Assembly (NCBI GenBank): GCA_031002005.1
Contig: CM061919.1
Location: 38,405,088 to 38,469,087, forward strand
Direction of reading: 5' to 3'
From: Vandiemenella viatica
Taxonomy: Eukaryota; Arthropoda; Insecta; Orthoptera; Morabidae
Length of the DNA stretch: 64,000 nt
Shown here: one piece after another, positions 32,229 through 43,899 of the stretch
How positions within the stretch are numbered: position 1 is the stretch's first letter
Layout: the number at the start of each line of letters is the position of its first letter
Position numbers and translations under genes: made by a program
The notes under the pieces: generated by a model
What the model saw: only the letters and a program-made list of their open reading frames with translations
Told to the model about the DNA's origin: nothing
Databases searched by the model: none

Positions 32229-34425
32229 TCTTATATATATAAAAAAATAGACGTGTTTTTTCCTATATTTCACTTTTCAGCCACCACTACCTAGCACAGA
32301 TCACTGATGTTTGTGGGTGGAAGTAGCGTTGAGTTTCCTGTCGTGCACAACGTTGGCCGAATGCCGATAGCTGTGGGGATGTGGGAGATATAATGATTAA
32401 AGTTGGTCAGTGCAGGGCGTTTTCATATTTCGACCAAAAATTCGTATCTCCGTATACTTCTCTTTCCTGCCACAACTACATAACATAGACCTTTGGTGTT
32501 TGTGTGTGGTAGTAAAATCGTCTTTCCTGTCATGCACTATGGTTGTTAGATGTCGGCAGCTATGGGGGTGTGGGAGATATGGGGGTTGAAAGTGGTCAAC
32601 CTGTGGCAATTTCATACTTCTGCCAAAGACAAAAGTGTCATGGTATATCACTTTTCAGATAACTGGCGTTTGTGTGTAGTAGTAGCACAGAGTCACCTTT
32701 CGATCACAACAGCGGCCGAATTTCAGAAACTGTAGTACTGTGGTAGATATGGTGGTTGAAAGGGGCCGACCAAGGATATTTTCGTTTTTCGACTGTCTCC
32801 GCATATGTCACTTTTCTGCCACAACCACATAGCATAGAGCATTGGTGTTTGTGTTTGGTAGTAGAATCGTATCTCATGTAGTGCACTATGGTTGTTAGAT
32901 GTCGGTAGCTATGGGGGTGTGGGAGAAGTGGGGGTTGAAAGTGGTCGACCTGTGGCAATTTCATACTTCTGCCAAAGACAAAAGTGTCATGGTGTATCAC
33001 TTTTCAGCGAAAAACTATATATCACAGATAACTGGCGTTTGTGTGTAGTAGTAACACAGAGTCACCTTTCGATCACAACAGCGGCCGAATTTCAGAAACT
33101 GTGGTACTGTGGTAGATATGGTGGTTGTAAGTGGCCGACCAAGGATATTTTCGTATTTCGACTGTCTCCGCATATGTCACTTTTCTGCCACAACTACATA
33201 GCATAGAGGATTGGTATTTATGTTTGGTAGTAGAATCGTATCTCATGTAGTGCACTATGGTTGTTAGATGTCGGTAGCTATGGGGGTGTGGGAGAAATGG
33301 GGGTTGAAAGTGGTCGACCTGTGGCAATTTCATATTTCTGCCAAAGACAAAAGTGTCATGGTGTATCACTTTTCAGCGAAAACTATAGATCACAGATAAC
33401 TGGCGTTTGTGTGTAGTAGTAGCACAGAGTCACCTTTCGATCACAACAGCGGCCGAATTTCAGAAACTGTGATACTGTGGTAGATATTGTGGTTGTAAGT
33501 GGCCGACCAAGGATATTTTCGTATTTCGACTGTCTCCGCATATGTCACTTTTCTGCCACAACTACATAGCATAGAGCATTGGTGTTTGTGTTTGGTAGTA
33601 GAATCGTATCTCATGTAGTGCACTATGGTATTTAGATTTCGGTAACTATGGGGGTGTGGGAGATATGGGGGTTGAAAGTGGTCGTCCTGTGGCAATTTCA
33701 TATTTCTGCCGAATACAAAAGTGTCATGGTATATCATTTTTCAGCAGAAACTATAGATCACAGATCTCTGGCGTTTGTGTGTGGTAGTAACACAGAGTCA
33801 CCTTTCGATCACAACAGTGGCCGAATTTCAGTAACTGTGGTTATGTGGGAGAAATGGTGGTTGTAAGTGGCCGACCAAGGATATTTTCGTATTTCGACGA
33901 AAGGCATGTGTCTCCGCAGATTTCACTTTTCTGCCACCACTACATAGCATAGAGCATTGGTGTTTATGTGTGGTAGTAGAATCGTGTCTGTTGTAGTGCA
34001 CTATGGTTGTTAGATGTCTGTAGCTATGGGGGTGTGGAAGATATGGGGGATGAAAATGGTCGACCTGCGGCAATTTCATATTTCTGCCAAAGACGCATGT
34101 GTCACGGTGTATCACTTTTAAGTGAAAACTATCAATCGCAGATCACTGGCGTTTGTGTGTGGTAGTAACACAGAGTCTCCCATCGATCACAACGTTGGCC
34201 GAAATTCGGTAATTGTGGAAGTGTGTGAGTTATGGTGTTTGAAATTGGTCGATCATTAATATTTTCGTATTTCATCCAAAGACTTGTGTGTATCCGTAAA
34301 TTTTACTTTGCTGCCGGAACTACATAGCGCAGAAGACTGGTATTTGTGCACTACGGTGGTTAGATGTCTATAGCTGTCAATATGAATTCTTTACAATCAC
34401 AAACGAAGTCGTGGGTACCAGCTAG
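32229..34425 (+). mobile_element. Non-autonomous Helitron filled by a tandem array
   Basis: Starts TCTTATATATATAAAAAAA preceded by A (32228) and ends GGTACCAGCTAG (34425) followed by T. The subterminal 'cacaaacgaagtcgtg' before the end resembles the GAA-looped hairpin of the other copies, with mismatches. 2197 bp, most of it the repeat at 32272-34370. No Rep/helicase gene. Confidence 0.8.
32272..34370. repeat. Dimeric (higher-order) tandem array, ~368 bp unit of two ~184 bp halves
   Basis: The phrase 'tatcacttttcagcg' and variants recurs at about 32268, 32647, 32996, 33365, 33733 and 34111 (steps 349-378). A second, alternate phrase 'tgtcacttttctgccac' lies about half a unit away each time (32808, 33175, 33544, 33922). 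The two half-units share the layout: GTTTGTGTxTxGTAGTA, a TTTCAG/GTCGGTA...CTATGG box, TGGGAGA/GGTAGATATGG.GGTTG, GTGGxCGACC and TTTCxTATTTC. So an older monomer was doubled and the dimer then amplified. The 98-codon minus frames across units are artefacts of the repetition. Confidence 0.9.
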
Positions 34426-34889
34426 TTAAATAAATAACCACGAAAATACAGCGAGATTTTCTTCAGTTCTAATAGATATTTGAGCTTTGTCGAGAAAATA
34501 ACAGGTTACATTATGCCGTGAATCTCCGCTCGAGTCATCCGGAAATTATCTTTTGATAATTCTCTTGTCACCGCAAAAGCCAGATGAGAGTTTCTTCTTT
34601 TCATATACTCACTTTTGCATAGTTTTATCTAACTCAGCTTCTGTTAAAGTAATAACAATTTTCTAAGTTCGGCATCCCAATCTGAATCAGAAATCAAAAA
34701 TCGAGTTTTTGCATCGACATGTTTTTGGTTAAGCTTTATTGTCGTTTTTCGCACAACACAATGCTTTGTAAACTGCCGCACGAAACTGCGCTCTAATATG
34801 CGCGAGTAACTGCCAGTCTGAGCTGCCCTGCCCTGCTCTGCGTTGCCCCTACTGCGCCACGCAGCTCAATGTGCGCCCCGGGTAAGAAT

Positions 34890-35470
34890 GTTCCGTGCTG
34901 CGTAGCTTCAATGTTGGGACTCTGCTCCGCAACAAGAACTGCATCCCCACCAAGATTCATGTTGCGATTCAGACATGACGGAGCAAGTTGCTCTCTTGGG
35001 AATTTCCGTAGCTCTTTTTGTATAATTAATAATTTAATTTCTGTTTCTTATGTTCGTTGCGGATGACTCCTTTCCTTTATTTACAAACGTAATTCAACCT
35101 TTTCCCGGACGTAGCAGTGATAAGCATACACCGGAAATAATATTCAACTATGGCCTGAGTCGGCCTCGACGAATTATTGGAAATGTGTTTGATATATGGA
35201 GTTCAAAATTCCGAGTAGTTTTTTAACGTGTAGATTTGCCTCCTAACAAGTAGAAACAAGACTCTTGCTTGCGCCTACCTGCATAATATTTTCTTCGCAG
35301 AAATGCATCTTCGAGCAACGCATGTACACCTCCTGCCTCTTTGAATCAAAAGATTCTGATGTGAAAATGTTACCAGGATCATGAATATGAGAAATTTTGC
35401 CATCTAAGTCCCGTTATCCTCGCACATAATGTCCAAATAGATCGGCAAGCGAAGCGACGAAATTCCTAAA
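34890..35470. other. No gene recognised
   Basis: Mixed sequence between the Harbinger-like element and a SINE. No domain or repeat was identified. Confidence 0.5.
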
Positions 35471-35477
35471 TCAATTT

Positions 35478-35725
35478 CCCGAGCGTGGAGGCTGAGCAGT
35501 AGTAACATTCTGGCCTCGTATTTAGCAGGACGTGGGTTCGTTTTCCCATCCAGCCATCCAGATTTGGGTTTTCCATGGTTTCGCCGAATCTCTTCAGGCG
35601 AATGGCGCGATGGTTCCTTTAAAAAGGCCATGGCCGAAATCCTTCCAGTTCCTTGTTCCCAGTTCTTTCTCGTCTCTAATGACCTCGACATAGACGAGTC
35701 GCTAAGCCATAAGAAAAAAAACAAC
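35478..35725 (+). repeat. tRNA-derived SINE, family S1
   Basis: Head 'cccgagcgtggaggctgag' with 'attctggcctcg'; box B decayed ('gggttcgttttccc'). Body 'gatttgggttttccatgg', 'aaaaaggccatggccgaaa', 'cgtctctaatgacctcgac', ending 'gccataagaaaaaaaa' (35706-35722). Confidence 0.8.
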
Positions 35726-35729
35726 TTAA

Positions 35730-36630
35730 TTCTGCGATTACTGTCAGGATCGTAATGGATATATAGGTTTATTTAAAGGAAATTAGAATATTTTATTGGA
35801 ATTCATTTCAGTAGCGAGCAGGCCAGTCTTCGCACGCGCCGAGCTGAGCGCAGTGTTGTTTGTTAGGAATGTGCTGAGACGCTGACTCGATCCATATTAC
35901 TGGTTGGAACAGACTCTCTGAGGTCAATAAAGTTCACCTTCGATGTAGCAACGAATAATTAGCTCTCACTCTGCGGGCAGTCATCGACGAGTAGATAGCT
36001 CATACTGTGCGGGTAGCTTTCATCAGCCAGTACGGGTTTCTAACAGTCAAACCGACTCTCTTCGCTCAAGTCTGTTCACCATGTAGGCTCTGCAAGATCA
36101 TGGGGGCGGCATACCACCAGCCACTTAGCTTGCCATTCAATCATACAACAATCCATTAGTCTACGAGTTATTACTCAGTCAGATGCAATTAGCATCTCAT
36201 ATAGGCGCAGTCGGGAGGATCCTCGCAGTCATGTTCACGGCTTTCAATGACTTTAAATGGGACCTCATAACCGCTAGATGCCTGTTATCATTCAAAATAG
36301 GATAGAATCTCAGCTGGTCATCTAACACGTACCAGCCTTCCCCTATCCTGGTTGCCGAACCTACTAATCGGCTGGTGTCACATTATTCCTGACAAATTAC
36401 ATCTTATTAATTAGCCCACAAGACGCAAGAGCTCAAGACCATCAAGATAGAAGAGACTTCTGCAGCTGCAAGAACGCCACGAGGTTAGTTAAACTCTCCT
36501 CTAGAGTCCCACCACAGTTAAAGTCCACAACGAACCCAAATCTATCCCTCGGCTACCCTGTCAGTCCTGTCAGTCAGATGGGGCTCTTACATTACTTTCT
36601 GTCAACTGATGGTTCACCGCGGTCACAAAA
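35730..36630. other. No gene recognised
   Basis: GC-richer than the average; contains 'ggtcaataaagttcacc' (35921) like a poly(A) signal region. It could be a decayed LTR, but no second copy or coding domain is present. Confidence 0.3.
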
Positions 36631-37330
36631 TCTATATAAATAAAAGGGAAATGCTGTTCGTTGGTAATCGTATCACTTGAGAACGGCTGAACCGATTTTT
36701 ATTTTTTTAATTTTAATATTAGTCCGAATAAGGTTTTTAAATGAATAAAACTCTGAAAAGTTATATGGTAATTTCGGGAACACCGGAAAGTGCTTTTATT
36801 CTATTGGATTTTGCACGACCTCAAGACCATAACTCATGATTCAAACGATGGATGGGCGTAATTTTTTGTTTTTTGTTTGTTTTTTTGTTCCTTTTTTTTT
36901 TTTTTTTTTTGTAACAGTTTAACGTCCCTTTTTTAACAACGTGGTCTTTAGAGACGGGAAAGGATGGGGGCAAGGAATGGGAAGGAATTCGGCCATGGCC
37001 TTTTGAAGGAAGCATCCCGGCATTCACCTGGAGTGATTTGGGGAAACCATGGAAAACCCAAATCTGGATGCCCGGACGGGGATTCGAACCGCCGTCCTCC
37101 CGAATGCGAGGCCAGAACGCTATCCGTTACACCACCACGCTCGGTTTGTTCCTTATGCTACCGGGATGGAAATAACTCAATTAAATATATTCTACTGAAA
37201 AGAAAAAGTTTGGAGAAAATCTGGAAAAACGAATGTTCGAACAAAAATATGATCCTGAAAGTTGTTAACGATGTAATTAGAACATCTGGCGTCCAGGACG
37301 TCCTGGCATTGTGTCTATAGTCGAGGAGTT
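36631..37330 (+). mobile_element. Helitron, 5' end and interior, with a nested SINE
   Basis: Starts TCTATATAAATAAAAGGG preceded by A (36630), then 'aaatgctgttcgttggtaat' and 'cacttgagaacggctgaac', the canonical insect Helitron 5' subterminal layout. The interior continues with 'aataaggtttttaaatgaa' and 'taactcatgattcaaacg', is interrupted by a SINE (36894-37145), and resumes 'atgctaccgggatggaaat'. The 3' end with CTAG could not be placed; the right limit given is approximate. Related remnant at 24560-25230. Confidence 0.7.
36894..37145 (-). repeat. tRNA-derived SINE, family S1, complete copy
   Basis: Minus strand: head 'accgagcgtggtggtgtaac' (37145 down), box B 'ggttcgaatcccc', body with 'gggttttccatggtttccc', 'aaggccatggccgaattcc' and 'ccgtctctaaagaccacg', and a tail of A. 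'ttgttcctt' flanks both sides (36885-36893, 37146-37154). The best-preserved S1 copy here, so a useful reference for the family. Confidence 0.9.
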
Positions 37331-37334
37331 CATC

Positions 37335-39515
37335 CACAGTGCAGTCACATTCGGAGGGGAACCGCACGTCTCAAAACACAGATAGTTTCAAAAGAAGAAC
37401 AGCGGAAGGAATACCAAAGACACACACGAAACGCGTAAATATTCTCGTGCCACACTCCGTCACAAACCTATGTGAAATTAGTTGCTCTGCTTACACCGAA
37501 ATATTTCATTGTATTCAGCGTGTCTCTATCTACCGTCATCTTCGTTATTAGGTATCTCGTGGTTTAATTATATAAGAAATAATTACTCCACGATACAGTT
37601 CAAATTTTAACTGTTTTTATTTTTCGAAGACATACACGACTTCAGAGATACTGGTCACAGGTAAACACAAACTCCAGCGATTCCATTCAACACTTCTTCC
37701 AAAGACAATACTGCCGTACATTCTCACAGTACATGCAAAACTGTTCGCTCAAAAGTCTGTCCATAAACTGTGTCAGCTGTCTCTGGCGTTCGCTTTATAT
37801 AAGTTTCATCGAAAGTTCTAGAACATTACAAAGGCTTCCGACACATATTTCTCGAATTTTAACAATACTTAAAGAATTAAAAACATATTAAAACCAATCA
37901 AAATTAATACATAATCATTTACAATCATTACAAAATGGTCAGAAATGAAAATTAAAGATATTTAAACACATTATGTCCATTTATACTGATTTACAGTAAA
38001 TTACAAGACAAACGTACAAAAATCATATTCAATCAAACTCTAGCTTGCTACAAATGCTCCATAAAATACAATTCCATTTAGAGTTTATGTTTGACGGCTG
38101 TTACACCTTCCTCTGTCCTTATTTTCGTTTTCATTTCCTAAGCTACACCTGTAGTTTCGAGCGAACCAATACACATTCTTTTACTGCAACAGATATTATT
38201 CCTGGTCTAGCCGAGCTTAGGCCCTCTAGTTGGTGAAGCGACTTCTCTCACCGCGAGGCGACATCTGGAGCGGCGACCACGCATATAGAAGACGAGAATG
38301 AAATGCTTCTCTGGTTTCTGTACTTAGTGTGGAACAAGAGAAAAGAAAGCTGCCGATATCAGTGCTTCTGAAACAATTTCATTCATTTTTACGTAGTAAA
38401 ATGAAGAATACGACAACGCTGCGCTCCCCCCCCCATTCCCATCCCTCGCTCCCCTAGAAGAAAAATCAAGTTGCCTTCAGTACGCTTCGACAAGTGAAGA
38501 ACTGACTCAGGAGCACTATGGGAGAGGAAAGAGGGACTTGATTATGCCTGATGAGTGTGCATCGAAATTTCATGAAAGTTCACAGTGAGATATTGTGACA
38601 TAAAGTTACTGCAAAATTTTCTGAGAATCTGAGACGATTAATGTTTACATAAAAAAATTATAATTGAATTACGATTTTAATTAACTACACAGTAGGTCCT
38701 TGGATCAAGTGGTTGGATTACTGTGTTAATTAATAATAAAAATAGTTTGTTCAACAGGTTTCACTTTGATTTTGTTTGAAACCGTCATGTTTTAGTCCCC
38801 CACCCCACTTATTCGAAAAAAATACGAGTTGTCCCCTGCCCCTAGTTCAGATCTTGGTCTCCCCCCTCCCCCTAGCTCTGATCATGGATACGCCCTTGTA
38901 TGAAATCAGGAAATAATGACAACAAAGGTAAAAATTAAATAATCAATTTTAAATTTTTATTATTTATTTCATGTAATTGTATATTACGTGTTTTACATGT
39001 AAACACTGAAGTGTAATGATACAAAAAGGAGAAAAAATCTGCATTGCTGATTGATTTTCTTCCTCCACGCCGGTTGTAAGTGGCGGGGACAGCATGGTTG
39101 TAGTTGATGAGTTATGGTACTACAACTTGTGCTTCACATCGGCCAATGCCCACTTTCTTCGCTTTGCAGAAACCAAACTTCCACTGGCTTTTCCCTTTTT
39201 CGTCTTTTTTGGTATGTGTCCTTTGTTTTTTCACCATTTCTTACAATCTTAGTATCGGCTCTTTATCTTAAGTTTGTTTCGAAATTCATAAGCTTAAGTT
39301 TTATTCATTGGTTCTTAAGTAGTTTTGTTACCTAGTTATTATTCATAAAGCTTCAATTTAATTACATATATATATATATATAAACATTTCAACAGTTAGT
39401 CGAGTATAGCGCCTATAATATTTAATAAAAACGTTAAAAATAAGGTATAAACTTTATTAGACCACTTTATCAAATAAATTTCAGGTTTGTTTAGAAGGCG
39501 TTTGAAGTATTTGGG
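37335..39515. other. No gene recognised
   Basis: AT-rich sequence. C-rich patches at 38427-38455 and 38795-38875, a (TA)n run at 39366-39382. A 'gctttatataagtttcatcg' phrase at 37790 resembles a promoter, without any gene attached. Confidence 0.4.
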
Positions 39516-39521
39516 AAAATC

Positions 39522-40600
39522 ATGACTGGAAACTGTCGCGCCTGCCGTAGGTACGTTGCGAAGGGGATGGGTTGTAGTTGGTGTAAGAAGTGGTTTCACT
39601 GGGCATGTGGGGAAGAGGAAACGGGGGGGGGAAATGAATCAGGCTCTCCCATGGTTTTGTTCACTTTGTCTTAAGGATGATAGGATGTGGGAGATGGGTG
39701 AAACGATCAGGGAATTGCGTGAAAGGATCAGGGTTCTTGAGGCTCAGCCTGTGGAGGTTCCGCCTGTGGGGGCTGAGCTTGTCGAGGCTCATGCTGTAGA
39801 GGCTGAATGTAGAGATAGTGGGTTGGAGGAAGTTGAGAAGGATGGATGGGAGCAGGTAACAGGTCGTAGGAGAAATATAGTTAACAGGATGAAGAAGCCA
39901 GGCACTTCAGTAATTGTGTGGAAAAATAGGTTTGACCTGTTGCCAGAGTCAGGAGGAGAAGAGCCTCATGTAGATGTAGGAGTAGGTAAGATGCAGCAGG
40001 CCTTTAGGAATAAGGACGTGCAAGGTAAGAATAGTAAGAAAAAGGTTCTGCTGCTAGGTAGTAGCCATGGGGGAGGTGTAGGCCCTCTTCTGCAGGTTCA
40101 GTTAGGTACAGGTTACCAGGTCACAAGTTTTTTCAAACCTAGTGCAACACTAGGTCAGGTAATAAAGGATATAGGTTTACTTTGTAGGAGTTTCACTAAG
40201 GACGATAGAGTAGTGATAGTGGGAGGTGCGGCGAATAGTATTCATAGAAACGCGAGTGATAGTATGGAGAGTGACCTGAGGAAGGGGGTAAAGGAGGCGC
40301 AGCATACCAGGGTGGAACTCGGCAGTTCCTAAGTCGCCATGACCGGCCACAATTGAACTATGCTGTGAGGCGGGTTAATGTGGAAACGGAAGTGCTACTT
40401 GGGAAAGGCATTAGTTCTGTGTTGGGGGTTGTGCCTGTGAACACCATTGGAAGGTGGGGTTTCACTAGGCAGGGCCTACACCTAAATAGAAGGGGACTAG
40501 AAGTCCTTTCTGAGTTGTTAGCTAAAGCAGTAGGGGAGCCCATTTCCAGTGATGATGGGGTCAGGACTGTGCCTTTTTTTAGGTTAGGGGCTGCTGGTTA
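39522..40600 (+). pseudogene. CR1 ORF1: PHD finger and SGNH/esterase-like domain
   Basis: The start encodes CRAC, then CSWCKKWFHWAC, i.e. C-x2-C-x9-C-x2-C-x4-H-x2-C. After a frameshift in a nine-G run (39623-39631), WFCSLC gives the last C-x2-C of a C4HC3 PHD finger. A coiled-coil-like stretch (ETIRELRERIRVLEAQ) follows. Then KKVLLLGSSHGGG (40048-40075) has the Ser-containing block I of SGNH hydrolases, VVIVGGAANS a GGxN-like block, and, after another frameshift near 40320, FTRQGLHLNRRG the block with the catalytic His. The Asp normally found three residues before that His is Gln here. CR1 ORF1 proteins with PHD and esterase domains are known. The role of the esterase is unproven; these proteins bind nucleic acid or lipids. 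Confidence 0.8.
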
Positions 40601-40646
40601 AGGGACGGAAATAGATGTTCAAAGTGATACTGATTGCAGATCCAGG

Positions 40647-43390
40647 ATGGGAAAAATAACAGGTGTTAAAGAAATAGATGAAGTTGCTGAAACAATAACT
40701 GACTGGGGTAAAACTGGGAAAGAGGAGATAAATGCTGAAAATGTAAAGCCGGTAATAAGGCTGTTAATGGTAAACTGTAGAAGTATAATGAACAAAGTAA
40801 TCGAATTTGTAAACTTAATAGAGGTACACGAACCACAAGTAATAATTGGGGTAGAGAGGTGGTTAAAAGAATAAGTACTAGACAGTGAGGTTTTTCATGG
40901 TGGTTACAGAGTGTACCGCAGAGATAGAGGAACAATTGGTGGAGGAGTTTTAACACTAGTTAGAAAAAACTACCACAGTTCACTGGCGTTCATAGATCAA
41001 GACCATGAGTTACTTGGGGTAGATTTCTGGGGTAATAAACAAGAAAAAATCCTTACCGAAGTGGAAGAATGATAGATGAAGCTCTGGGGGAGGAATTAAA
41101 TTCAAACTCAGATTTCAGAGGTGAGAATAGAATAATCGTTATTGGTGGGGATTTAAATTTACCAGGTGTAAACTGGGAAAGAAATATGATTAATAACACA
41201 AGGGAACAGAGATTTGCAAATACTCTAATAAGGGAAGGAGGATTTACACAAGTGGTAGAGCAGAACACTAGGGAACAAAATATTTTGCATATATTCCTAA
41301 TAAAGCCCGAGGATAACCTTGTGGGGTGTCAAGTAATGGAAGCAATAAGTGATCACGAAGCAATTTTGATGGTTATTAGAGGATTCAGTGAACCAGCAAC
41401 CAAAATTGAAGGGGGAAATAGGTACAATTATAAAAAGGCACAGATTTCTAATTTGAAAAGATATTTCAGTGAACGATTCAGCAAATGGAAGGAGGGCACA
41501 AGTACAGTAGAGTCAAGGTGGGAAGAGTTCAAGGAGATAATAAGAAATGGGGAAGAAAAATTTATTCCAAGGCAGAAAATAAAGAGAAGTAGAGAACCTA
41601 TGAACTATAATACGGAAGTGAGGAGGTTAAAGAGGTTGGTAAGAAATGAAAATAACAGAGTTAAGAGACAGCAGGGTAGTAGAAAATATATAAAACAACT
41701 AAACAAGGACTTAATAACAGCAAAGAAAATGGCTACAGATGGGTTTATGAAGAGTATTGTCAGTGCAGGAGGACCATTGACTGATGCATCTAGAAATTTC
41801 TATGGCTATATCAGGAAACTGAGGGGAAGGGAGGGTGTAGAGACACTTATAGAGAAGGATGGAGAAGAAGTTACTGACGATTTGAAAAAGGCAGAGACAT
41901 TAGGGACAATGAATCAGAAACAGGAGGGTCAAATTCGGAGAACGAGGTTAACAACACAATTAGAAATGACGATAGTAAAAAATTCGAAATTCACCCGGGG
42001 GAAATCATGAAGGAAATAAGAAAGCTGAAAAAACATAAAGGGGCTGGTGAAGATAATATTACTACAGATATCTTAAAGATAGCCGAATGTGACATTGTAC
42101 CTTATCTTTAAATATTATTTAAATTTATTCTGGATACTTGCTGCTTACCACAGGACTGGAAAATTGCGATAGTGCCGGTACATAAAGGAGGGGTGAGAAA
42201 TAGAGTCGAAAATTACAGGCCAATCAGTTTGACATCAGTGGTAGGTAAATTAATGGAAAGACTGATATGCAACCACATCAGAAATATATGTGAAGAAAGT
42301 AAGTGGTTCTCACGTTGACAACATGGGTTCAAGCAAGGATTTTCATGCGAATCTCAGTTTGTAGGATATATGCAAGAAATTTCAGATGAAATGGACAAGG
42401 GATGCCAAATTGATAGTGTAGCACAAGATCTGTCAAAGGCATTTGACAGAGTGAACCATAAAATGGTAGTAAATAAGGTGAAAACTATTGGAGTGGATGA
42501 GAAAGTGATTTGCTTGGTAGAAGACAGACAGTTGAGGTAGAAAATACTGTATAAAAAGAAGAGGAAGTAAAAATGGGAGTGCCGCAGGGTAGCGTATTGG
42601 GACCATTGCTATTCATTATTCTAATGAATAATTGTGTTGATTGTTTACCATCTGAAATTAGATTGTTTGCAGATGATATAACGCTATATAAAAGGATAAA
42701 ATCGGTTGGGGACTGTAAACAGTTGCTGGGTGATCTGGACAGGATATCTAGTTGGTTTGAAACACGTGATGAAGATAAATGCAAAGAAGAGTCAGCTTAT
42801 TAGATACAGAAATGAAAAAACAAAAGGTTAATTATGAATATAAGGTGGGGAAAGAATTGCTTGCTAAAGACCTGAAATGTAAATATCTTGGCATTACATT
42901 TGTTAACAAGCTTAACTGGGCAGGACACATTGGACAGGTGGTAGGAAAAGGTTTAAAAAATCTGCACTAGTTGGAGAGAGTGATGAGGGGATGTACGAGA
43001 GAAGTAAAGGAATTGGGTTACAAAACTTTGGTCAGACCATTGCTTTAATATGGTAGTGTACTGTGGGACCCACATTTTGCGTATCAAATACATGAATTGG
43101 AGAGGGTGCAAAAAGGGCTGCTAGATGTTTTCTGGAAATTATCGCAGAATGCAATCTGTGACAGATATGATAAAGGAGCTGGAATGGGATTTATTGCAAG
43201 ACATGATGAGGATGAGGAGGGTCATGGAAAGATATTGGAGTAGGTATTAAAAGTAGTAGATCACCATGACCACAAGCTGGCACTCGATTTCAGGCACAAG
43301 GGTGTGGGAAGATTCTCTTCTTTAGGTAAGGATGTCAGGGATTGGAATAGGTTACCAAGGGAAATGATGAATAACTTACCGTAAACGTTA
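40647..43390 (+). pseudogene. CR1 ORF2: APE endonuclease and reverse transcriptase
   Basis: Endonuclease: LMVNCRSIMNKV (40767), then GGDLNLPGVNW (41149-41180) and ISDHEAI (41347-41365) carry Asn, Asp and SDH catalytic motifs. A basic linker follows (to 41900). RT: HKGAGEDNI (about 42040), ENYRPISLTSVVGK (42211-42250), QHGFKQGFSCESQ, DLSKAFDRVNHK (42427-42463), GVPQGSVLGPLLF (42574-42612) and FADD (42666-42677), then YLGITF (42886) and the C-terminal WDP and NRLPREM motifs. The frame is broken by stops and shifts near 40873, 41045, 42110, 42316, 42538, 42800 and 42970. The family copies its RNA by target-primed reverse transcription in the nucleus. Confidence 0.88.
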
Positions 43391-43597
43391 AAAGAATTTT
43401 AAGTTAAATTTTGTAGTTGGCAAATGTATGTTGGTGCAGGATAGGGATGGGTGTGTAGGGAAATTGCCACCGGAGCGTGTGCTCCATTGCAATTAAATCA
43501 AATTAAATTAAATCTGCAATAAAAGCACAATGTAATAAAATAACTAAACTAGATATTATATTATTCTTATCTTATTTTTATTTTGGTTTTAGGTTAA

Positions 43598-43897
43598 TTG
43601 AGATCACTGGCGTTCAGGTTAAAAATATCATCTTCCTTCATCAACAAAATTGTACGAGATGTGTTGTCAGTTCTACATAAGAAATTGCTACCGACCTCGC
43701 CGGACCTGTTAAAAAATAAAAACGTGAAGAATTTGAATAAAAGTTGCAATTTCCCAGATTGTTTTCCTCTGGACTATCAGGCTCATTGTATTAAAATTAC
43801 AAACGATTCCGCTGTGGTCTACGCGAACTACAAATCCGTTTTCGTTGATGTCTGGTCGTATGGGAAGGAAGGCACAGTAGAGTTTTCAGAAAAGTAG
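43598..43897 (+). pseudogene. PIF/Harbinger transposase (HARBI1-like), N-terminal part of the DDE domain
   Basis: LAFRLKISSSFINKIVRDVL is the helix-turn-helix-like region before the nuclease, and NFPDCFPLDYQAHCIKI corresponds to the 'nFPncigaiDgkHv.i' motif with the first catalytic Asp. YANYKSVFVDVW matches 'yfNYKk.fSivl'. Usual following blocks (GD..F, R..vE.afG) were not found in either frame to 44400. The Asp is retained but its neighbours are altered. Only about 100 of the usual 350 or so residues are present. Confidence 0.75.
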
Positions 43898-43899
43898 TA

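Larger units (their letters stand above)
31564..34882. mobile_element. PIF/Harbinger-like element with TAA duplication, hosting a Helitron
   Basis: Left end 'ggccgggcgcatattgacg'; right end reversed 'cccggggcgcacattgagc'. TAA flanks both sides (31561-31563 and 34883-34885), fitting the TWA target of PIF/Harbinger. Subterminal parts are rich in 'gcagcgcag/gcagagcagggcagcgcag'. Apart from the Helitron at 32229-34425, the element is about 1.1 kb and has no transposase gene. Confidence 0.6.
39522..43513 (+). mobile_element. CR1-type LINE, almost full length but broken
   Basis: ORF1 (39522-40600), ORF2 (40647-43390), a short 3' untranslated region and a tail of A/T-rich short repeats (aattaaatcaaattaaatt, 43491-43513) in place of poly(A). 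A CCGGAGCGTGTGCTCC hairpin lies just before the tail. The CR1-type assignment rests on the PHD plus esterase ORF1, the GVPQGSVLGPLLF RT motif and the non-poly(A) tail. A second copy lies at 58797-60115. Confidence 0.85.

Noticed and set aside
32397..34115. Repeated 95-98-codon minus-strand frames, looking like a small gene family
   Set aside because: They recur with the 368 bp tandem period, start inside repeat units and show no domain; they are shadows of the array.
35820..36600. LTR with a primer-binding-site-like 'tggttgccgaacc'
   Set aside because: No second copy, no TG...CA pair, no retroelement coding sequence nearby.
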